Assembly (NCBI GenBank): GCA_003488415.1
Contig: DNLQ01000209.1
Coordinates: 1 to 9,481 of the forward strand
Length of the DNA stretch: 9,481 nucleotides
Reading direction: 5' to 3'
From: Ruminococcus sp.
GTDB lineage: Bacteria > Bacillota > Clostridia > Oscillospirales > Ruminococcaceae
A model generated the notes under the pieces. It was not told the DNA's origin, did no database searches, and saw nothing but the letters and a program-made list of their open reading frames with translations. A program made the translations under genes and the position numbers. Of this stretch, positions 5,278 through 9,481 are shown piece by piece (positions within the stretch are counted from its first letter, which is position 1; each line of letters begins with the position of its first letter).

Positions 5278-6534
5278 ATGATACGGAAAGCGGGGTTCAG
5301 AATGGACAATAATATCAATAACGGCAGCAGTACTGATTCACAGGAAGAAAAGTACTCGGCAGAATATACTGTCTACGAGGAAAAGGCAGATGGAGGATAT
5401 GCTCCGCCGCCCCCTGCCGCTCCATTCCAGAATCAGGCTCCGAGACCAAGAAAGATAGTTACAAAGCAGATGGCCCGCAGACGTCAGCTCGGCGCTGCTG
5501 CAATACTGCTTACTCTGCTGATACTCATATTCGTGGGCTGCGCCAAGGGATGCAGTAAGGATGACAGCGGAGACGGCAAGGGAAAGAAAAATCCCACCGA
5601 GACCACTACTGCTGCAATGGCGGAAGCTCCCACACAGGAAACCGTTACAGAAGCAGCTACAGAAGCTCCCACAGAAGCTCCTACGGTGAAGCCCGATGCT
5701 TCAAACGTAAAGCTGACCACCCGTGAGATATTCCTTGACAATATCGGAGATGTGGGCATCTCTATCATACAGGTATACCCCAACGGCTCCACCGAGAAGA
5801 ACGAGGTATGGAAGTCATCCGATGAAAGAATAGCCACTGTTGACTCCAAGGGCTATATCACAGCGAAGGCTCCCGGCGAGTGCTTCGTGATACTCAGCTT
5901 CGACAACAACCCCGACATTGAGATCGAGATAAAGGTCTCCGTTGCAGAGGGCGTCACACAGACTTCAAATGCCGGCGAGATAACCGCTGCTCCCCTGGGA
6001 GCAGCGCCTGCTCCGGCTAAATATGACATTAAAGGGCTCCATTACATCAATGGAGTCCTCGTTGCTAATAAGGAGTATACGCTTCCTCCGGACTTTGCTC
6101 CGGGACTGGATCCCACAGCTGAAGCGCAGTTCAATGCCCTCTGCGAAGCGGCTGCGGCAGAGGGACTTTCCATATATATGGGTTCCAATTACCGAAGCTA
6201 CCAGGAACAGGAAGAGCTGTTCAACAACTTCATAAACTGGTACGGCTATGACTATGCGGAGAACTACGCTGCCCATCCCGGCACTTCCGAGCATCAGAGC
6301 GGACTTGCCATAGACTGTGCAAGCTGGTCAGGCACGTTCAGCGAGACTCAGGAGGCTGTGTGGCTGGCTGAACACGCCCACGAGTACGGATTCATCATAC
6401 GCTACCCGGCAGGCAAGGAAGCTATCACAGGATACCAGTATGAAGCATGGCACATCCGCTATGTGGGGAGCAAAGTGGCTGACGACATCTACAAAAGCGG
6501 ACTTTGCCTGGAGGAATACCTCGGTCTGACATAA
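5278..6534 (+). CDS. Membrane-anchored VanY-type D-alanyl-D-alanine carboxypeptidase with Ig-like domain
   Basis: Predicted zinc peptidase removing the terminal D-Ala from peptidoglycan stem peptides outside the cell. Counting from ATG 5278 (418 residues): a polar cytoplasmic tail with a proline run (1-69), basic RRR (67-69), one membrane segment (71-87), a Thr/Glu/Pro/Ala linker (105-140), a Big_2-like domain (about 144-223, with ATVDSKGYITAKAPG), a second linker, and a VanY domain (about 252-418). Catalytic motifs are YRS (305-307), SEHQSGLAID (337-346) and EAWH (389-392), giving zinc ligands H339, D346 and H392 and the catalytic E389. FVGC (85-88) resembles a lipobox, but the long tail before it favours a type II anchor. 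Neither the ATG at 5278 nor that at 5302 (MDNNINNG, 410 residues) has a good ribosome binding site; 5302, behind GGGG, seems slightly likelier. It is followed 12 bases later by a response regulator. L,D- or dipeptidase activity is possible. Confidence 0.9.
   Translation: MIRKAGFRMDNNINNGSSTDSQEEKYSAEYTVYEEKADGGYAPPPPAAPFQNQAPRPRKIVTKQMARRRQLGAAAILLTLLILIFVGCAKGCSKDDSGDGKGKKNPTETTTAAMAEAPTQETVTEAATEAPTEAPTVKPDASNVKLTTREIFLDNIGDVGISIIQVYPNGSTEKNEVWKSSDERIATVDSKGYITAKAPGECFVILSFDNNPDIEIEIKVSVAEGVTQTSNAGEITAAPLGAAPAPAKYDIKGLHYINGVLVANKEYTLPPDFAPGLDPTAEAQFNALCEAAAAEGLSIYMGSNYRSYQEQEELFNNFINWYGYDYAENYAAHPGTSEHQSGLAIDCASWSGTFSETQEAVWLAEHAHEYGFIIRYPAGKEAITGYQYEAWHIRYVGSKVADDIYKSGLCLEEYLGLT
5647..5682 (+). 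repeat. Three 12-bp tandem repeats in the carboxypeptidase linker
   Basis: ACAGAAGC recurs at 5647, 5659 and 5671 with a 12-base period and encodes TEAATEAPTEAP. Such Thr/Glu/Ala/Pro linkers usually act as flexible spacers across the wall. The near-identical DNA could allow length change by slippage. Confidence 0.7.
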
Positions 6535-6546
6535 GGAGGCTACACT

Positions 6547-7218
6547 ATGATCTATCTGCTCGAAGACGACAGCGGTATCCGCAGCCTCGTGCTGTATGCG
6601 CTGAATAACTCGGGACTGCCGGCAGAGGGCTTTGAGACTCCCTCGGAGTTCTATGCAGCTATGGCACATCATACCCCTGACCTTCTTCTGCTTGATATCA
6701 TGCTGCCTGAGGAGGACGGGCTTTCCATACTCCGTAAACTCCGCAGCTCTCCGGAAACCAGAAGGCTGCCGGTCATTATGCTGACTGCAAAGGGCACTGA
6801 GTACGACAAGGTGGAAGGACTTGACAGCGGTGCCGATGACTACGTCACAAAGCCGTTCGGCGCTATGGAGCTTATCTCCCGTGTAAAGGCACTGCTGAGA
6901 CGCTCCGCCCCGGAGGAGGAGTCTGTCTCTGCCGGTGATATAACCGTTATGCCGGAGCGGCATGAAGTAACTGTTTACGGCAAGCCCGTTACTCTTACAC
7001 TGAAGGAGTATGAACTGCTGCTCCTGCTGATGCGCAACCGGGGACGTGTATTCTCCAGAGAGGAGCTTTTGCAGAAGGTGTGGGGATACGGCTTCAAGGG
7101 CGAAAGCCGTACCGTGGATGTACACATCCGTACCCTCCGCTCAAAACTGGGTACTCCCGGTGAGCTGATACAGACGATAAGAGGAGTGGGCTACAGGATA
7201 GGAGAATCCGATGACTAA
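6547..7218 (+). CDS. OmpR/PhoB-family response regulator
   Basis: Cytoplasmic transcription factor controlled by phosphorylation, 223 residues, normal for the family. The receiver domain (1-115) shows the acidic cluster EDD (6-8), the phospho-acceptor D50 in LLLLDIMLP, the switch T80 and the invariant K102 in TKPFG. The winged-helix DNA-binding domain (about 128-219) contains LTLKEYELLLLLMRN, the recognition region SRTVDVHIRTLRSKL and the closing wing IRGVGYRI. The start at 6547 has a full AAGGAGG (6533-6539), overlapping the stop codon of the carboxypeptidase gene. It overlaps the kinase gene by 8 bp, so the pair is co-translated, and the kinase is its evident partner. The targets are unknown; the adjacent carboxypeptidase gene is the natural guess. 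It resembles PhoP/VanR types, but no subgroup can be fixed. Confidence 0.95.
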   Translation: MIYLLEDDSGIRSLVLYALNNSGLPAEGFETPSEFYAAMAHHTPDLLLLDIMLPEEDGLSILRKLRSSPETRRLPVIMLTAKGTEYDKVEGLDSGADDYVTKPFGAMELISRVKALLRRSAPEEESVSAGDITVMPERHEVTVYGKPVTLTLKEYELLLLLMRNRGRVFSREELLQKVWGYGFKGESRTVDVHIRTLRSKLGTPGELIQTIRGVGYRIGESDD

Positions 7219-8869
7219 ACGTATATTCTCCAGCATACTCCTGTTCTCCACCATTGCAGCGCTGTCGGCAATGGCACTGATAACTGCCCTTCTCAACCGC
7301 ATCTCCACCGAACGATACGCCGCAGAGCTGCGTGACTCCTGCACTCTTATAGCCTCGGCTCTGGAGCAGAGCGGCATGAGCTACCTTGAACGCACAGATT
7401 TCGGAGATATGCGTGTCACCTGGATCGCTGCCGGCGGCAGAGTCATCTTCGACTCCGAGGAAAATCCCGGAAATCTGAAGAACCACGCAGACCGTACAGA
7501 GGTGGCAGAGGCTTTCAGGAACGGCACGGGAGTCTCCTCACGCTACTCCAGTACTATGATGGATACCACCCTCAACTTCGCCCAGCGTCTCACGGACGGC
7601 TCTGTGCTGCGTGTTTCAGGAGTACACCCGTCCTTTATGCGCCAGATGAGCACTATGGCTACTCCCATGCTGATACTGCTGCTGGGAACTGCCGTACTCT
7701 CCCTGCTCTACGCCTTCATTTCCGCAAAGCGCATAATAAAGCCTATAAACGGCATCGACCTGGATCATCCGGATATAAGGAGCAGCTACACGGAGCTTGC
7801 TCCCCTGCTCACTAAGCTCAGGGATCAGAACGGAATGGTGAACAGACAGCTTGAGGAGCTCAGGCAGAGCCGTGACCAGTTCAACCTTATAACCGAAAGT
7901 ATGAACGAGGGGATCATAATCGCCGATCCCAAGACCTCCATACTCGCCTGTAACTCTGCTGCCATGAAGCTCCTGGGTGCTGAGGAGAGTACCTCCGAAA
8001 AGCACAGGAGCATCTTCTCACTCAACCGCTCCGCAGGCTTCCGTAAATGTATACAGAACGCCATGGGCGGAGTAAGCTCACGGTGCATACTCCCCACGGG
8101 CAGCTCAGGAGAGGAGTGTGAGATCATCGCCAGCCCGGTAAATGCTCCTGATGCCCTGTCGGGTATAGTAGTGCTGGTATTCGATGTCACTGAACGCCGT
8201 CAGCTTGAAGCAATGCGGCGTGAGTTCACTTCAAATGTCTCCCACGAGCTGAAAACTCCCCTTACCGTTATCTACGGCAGTGCGGATATGCTTGCAAGCG
8301 GCATGGTGAGACCGGAGGACGTGGCAGAGTTCGCAAGCTCTATCCGCAGTGAGTCCGACAGACTTATAAAGCTGATAGAGGATATAGTGTCGCTGTCAAA
8401 GCTGGACGAGGAGCGTATAACCGATCAGGAGGACGTTGACCTCTATGAGCTTTCCGGAGAGATACTGAGGCGGCTGAGTCCCATGGCTGAAAAAAGATCG
8501 GTGACCTGTCTGCTGTCCGGAAAGCATATAGTCTACAGCGGCAGCCGTACCATTCTTGACGAGATAATCACCAATATGTGCAGCAACGCCATAAAGTACA
8601 ATAAGGACGGCGGAAACATGGAGGTGCGTATAGGTCAGTCCGGCAGCCATACCACTATTACAGTCAGCGATACCGGTATCGGCATTCCCCCGGGACAGCT
8701 TGACCGTATCTTCGAGCGCTTCTACCGTGCCGACAAGAGCCGTTCAAAAAAGATAGAAGGCACAGGTCTGGGACTTTCAATAGTAAAGCACGGCGCTGAG
8801 TATCACGGCGGTACTGTCTCCGCAGAAAGCACTCCCGGCAAGGGAAGTATCTTTACAGTTACACTCTGA
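7211..8869 (+). CDS. PhoR-like membrane sensor histidine kinase
   Basis: Sensor kinase, 552 residues, predicted to phosphorylate the preceding response regulator. TM1 (about 6-28) and TM2 (about 151-171) bracket an extracytoplasmic sensor domain of about 120 residues, whose ligand is unknown. After TM2 comes a short HAMP-like or degenerate linker with RIIKPIN (174-180) and a coiled-coil stretch (about 196-222). A PAS domain follows (about 222-330, LITESMNEGIIIADP ending DVTERR). The DHp domain has the H-box FTSNVSHELKTPL with phospho-acceptor H345. The ATPase domain shows the N-box NMCSNAIKYN (455-464), the G1 box DTGIG (487-491), the F-box ERIFERFYRADKS region and the G2 box GTGLGL (517-522). 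All catalytic boxes are intact. The start ATG at 7211 lies in the end of the regulator gene with GGAG at 7201-7204. The order PAS-DHp-CA resembles PhoR/WalK kinases. Confidence 0.95.
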   Translation: MTKRIFSSILLFSTIAALSAMALITALLNRISTERYAAELRDSCTLIASALEQSGMSYLERTDFGDMRVTWIAAGGRVIFDSEENPGNLKNHADRTEVAEAFRNGTGVSSRYSSTMMDTTLNFAQRLTDGSVLRVSGVHPSFMRQMSTMATPMLILLLGTAVLSLLYAFISAKRIIKPINGIDLDHPDIRSSYTELAPLLTKLRDQNGMVNRQLEELRQSRDQFNLITESMNEGIIIADPKTSILACNSAAMKLLGAEESTSEKHRSIFSLNRSAGFRKCIQNAMGGVSSRCILPTGSSGEECEIIASPVNAPDALSGIVVLVFDVTERRQLEAMRREFTSNVSHELKTPLTVIYGSADMLASGMVRPEDVAEFASSIRSESDRLIKLIEDIVSLSKLDEERITDQEDVDLYELSGEILRRLSPMAEKRSVTCLLSGKHIVYSGSRTILDEIITNMCSNAIKYNKDGGNMEVRIGQSGSHTTITVSDTGIGIPPGQLDRIFERFYRADKSRSKKIEGTGLGLSIVKHGAEYHGGTVSAESTPGKGSIFTVTL

Positions 8870-8941
8870 CAGAACATCAGCACTTACCGCAGTCTTCGAC
8901 AGCATCAGATACAAAACAGGTTTCTTTTCTGTTTCCTCGTT

Positions 8942-8988
8942 CAGTCCGGTCTTTTTTTATCAAAAGACTTGCAGAAATCACCGGACTG
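8942..8988. repeat. Inverted repeat CAGTCCGGT/ACCGGACTG in the kinase-prfB gap
   Basis: Arms at 8942-8950 and 8980-8988 are exact 9-bp complements separated by 29 bases. Inside lies a second pair, GTCTTTT (8949-8955) and AAAAGAC (8962-8968). The right outer arm sits between the -35 and -10 of the prfB promoter. It could be a termination structure for the operon, but no T-run follows the outer arm, so function is unsettled. A weaker 6-bp hairpin (AAACAG 8914-8919, CTGTTT 8929-8934) lies upstream. Confidence 0.5.
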
Positions 8989-8997
8989 TGTTATAAT
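8969..8997 (+). promoter_or_regulatory. Sigma-A-type promoter of prfB
   Basis: TTGCAG (8969-8974) and TATAAT (8992-8997) are 17 bp apart. Transcription should start near 9004, giving a leader of about 36 bases. This makes prfB independent of the two-component operon, though read-through is possible because no strong terminator separates them. Confidence 0.78.
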
Positions 8998-9039
8998 AAT
9001 ATGGATACATCACAATAACTATGGAAAGGAATAAATGAA

Positions 9040-9481
9040 ATGGTTTTACTTGATGAACTCAGAGTAGAAATGACCGGATACCGGAAAGAAATAGAAGAAC
9101 TCTCAGACGTCCTCAGCATCAAGGCTTCCAAGGACAGGATAGCTGAGCTGAATGCCGAAACTGCAAAGGACGGCTTCTGGGATGACCTTGAAAACTCACA
9201 GAAGGTACTCCAGGAAACAAAGGCTTTAGAACGTAAGATAGAAAGATTCAATAAACTCAGCGGAAACCTTGAGGACATCATTACCCTGATAGAGCTTTCT
9301 ATCGAGGAAGAGGACGAAAGCTCCGTAGAGGAAATCACCGCAGAGATCGCCGCATTCAAGTCCAAGCTGGAGGAGGAGAAGCTGACTACCCTTCTCAGCG
9401 GCGAGTATGACAACTCCAATGCAATCCTCACCTTCCATGCCGGTGCAGGCGGTACTGAGGCTCAGGACTGGGCAGAGATGC
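9040..9481 (+). CDS. prfB: Peptide chain release factor 2, 5' part (3' end outside window)
   Basis: Class I release factor that recognises UGA and UAA stop codons and triggers peptide release on the ribosome. The visible 147 residues cover the N-terminal helical domain, with SDVLSI, KDGFWDD and SQKVLQET, and the start of the family signature FHAGAGGTEAQDWAEM, where the gene leaves the window. The ATG at 9040 is preceded by GGAAAGGA (9023-9030) at 9 bases. The nearby ATG at 9035 is in another frame and stops after ten codons. Most family members are about 330-370 residues. The frame stays open through the region near codon 25, where many bacteria carry an in-frame UGA and a +1 frameshift for autoregulation; no CTTTGA slip site is present, so that control is absent. 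It reads as RF2 and not RF1 from the GTEAQDWAEM wording. Confidence 0.95.
   Translation, partial: MVLLDELRVEMTGYRKEIEELSDVLSIKASKDRIAELNAETAKDGFWDDLENSQKVLQETKALERKIERFNKLSGNLEDIITLIELSIEEEDESSVEEITAEIAAFKSKLEEEKLTTLLSGEYDNSNAILTFHAGAGGTEAQDWAEM

Noticed and set aside
6328..7125. 265-residue minus-strand open frame opposite the carboxypeptidase end and the response regulator
   Set aside because: Antisense to well-supported coding sequence, with no recognisable protein family.
5278..8869. Vancomycin resistance cluster
   Set aside because: VanY-like, VanR-like and VanS-like proteins are present, but VanH, a D-Ala-D-Lac or D-Ala-D-Ser ligase and VanX are not, and the kinase has a PAS domain unlike VanS.

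Overview
The window looks like chromosomal DNA from a non-sporulating, Gram-positive clostridial bacterium, most likely Ruminococcus or a close Oscillospiraceae relative. The evidence is moderate G+C genes with strong AAGGAGG-type ribosome binding sites, AT-rich intergenic gaps with near-consensus TTGACA/TATAAT promoters, a mazG-hup-rqcP (yabO) cluster typical of Firmicutes, a lipobox solute-binding lipoprotein, and cell-wall enzymes with threonine-rich linkers. The genus is inferred from general character; no rRNA gene is present to confirm it.

Layout. (1) 1-672: 3' part of trpS. (2) 813-2251, plus strand: mazG (NTP pyrophosphohydrolase), hup (HU, with a lysine-rich tail) and rqcP (S4-domain ribosome quality control factor). 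A strong terminator hairpin lies between hup and rqcP. (3) 2251-2376: a compact set of three hairpins ending transcription from both sides between convergent genes. (4) 2378-4876, minus strand: an NAD-dependent sugar epimerase/dehydratase-like protein and, upstream of it with its own promoter, an orphan ABC-type solute-binding lipoprotein. (5) 4877-5277: a divergent regulatory region with one clear promoter on each strand and two inverted repeats over the rightward promoter. (6) 5278-8869, plus strand: an apparent three-gene operon encoding a membrane-anchored VanY-type D,D-carboxypeptidase with an Ig-like (Big_2) domain, an OmpR-family response regulator and a PhoR-like histidine kinase. (7) 9040-9481: 5' part of prfB (release factor 2) behind its own promoter, with no sign of the usual programmed frameshift.

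How the parts work together. The trpS, mazG, hup, rqcP and prfB genes are housekeeping functions (tRNA charging, nucleotide sanitation, nucleoid structure, rescue of stalled ribosomes, termination). The accessory part is the wall-remodelling and signalling operon. Its layout recalls vanY-vanR-vanS logic: a peptidase trimming the peptidoglycan stem next to a two-component system that could sense envelope state. No vanH, vanA or vanX gene is present, so a resistance function is not supported. The most testable new observation is the perfect 10-bp dyad sitting on the -10 box of that operon's promoter. I found no CRISPR array, phage, insertion sequence, rRNA or tRNA gene, and nothing I would call a wholly new system.
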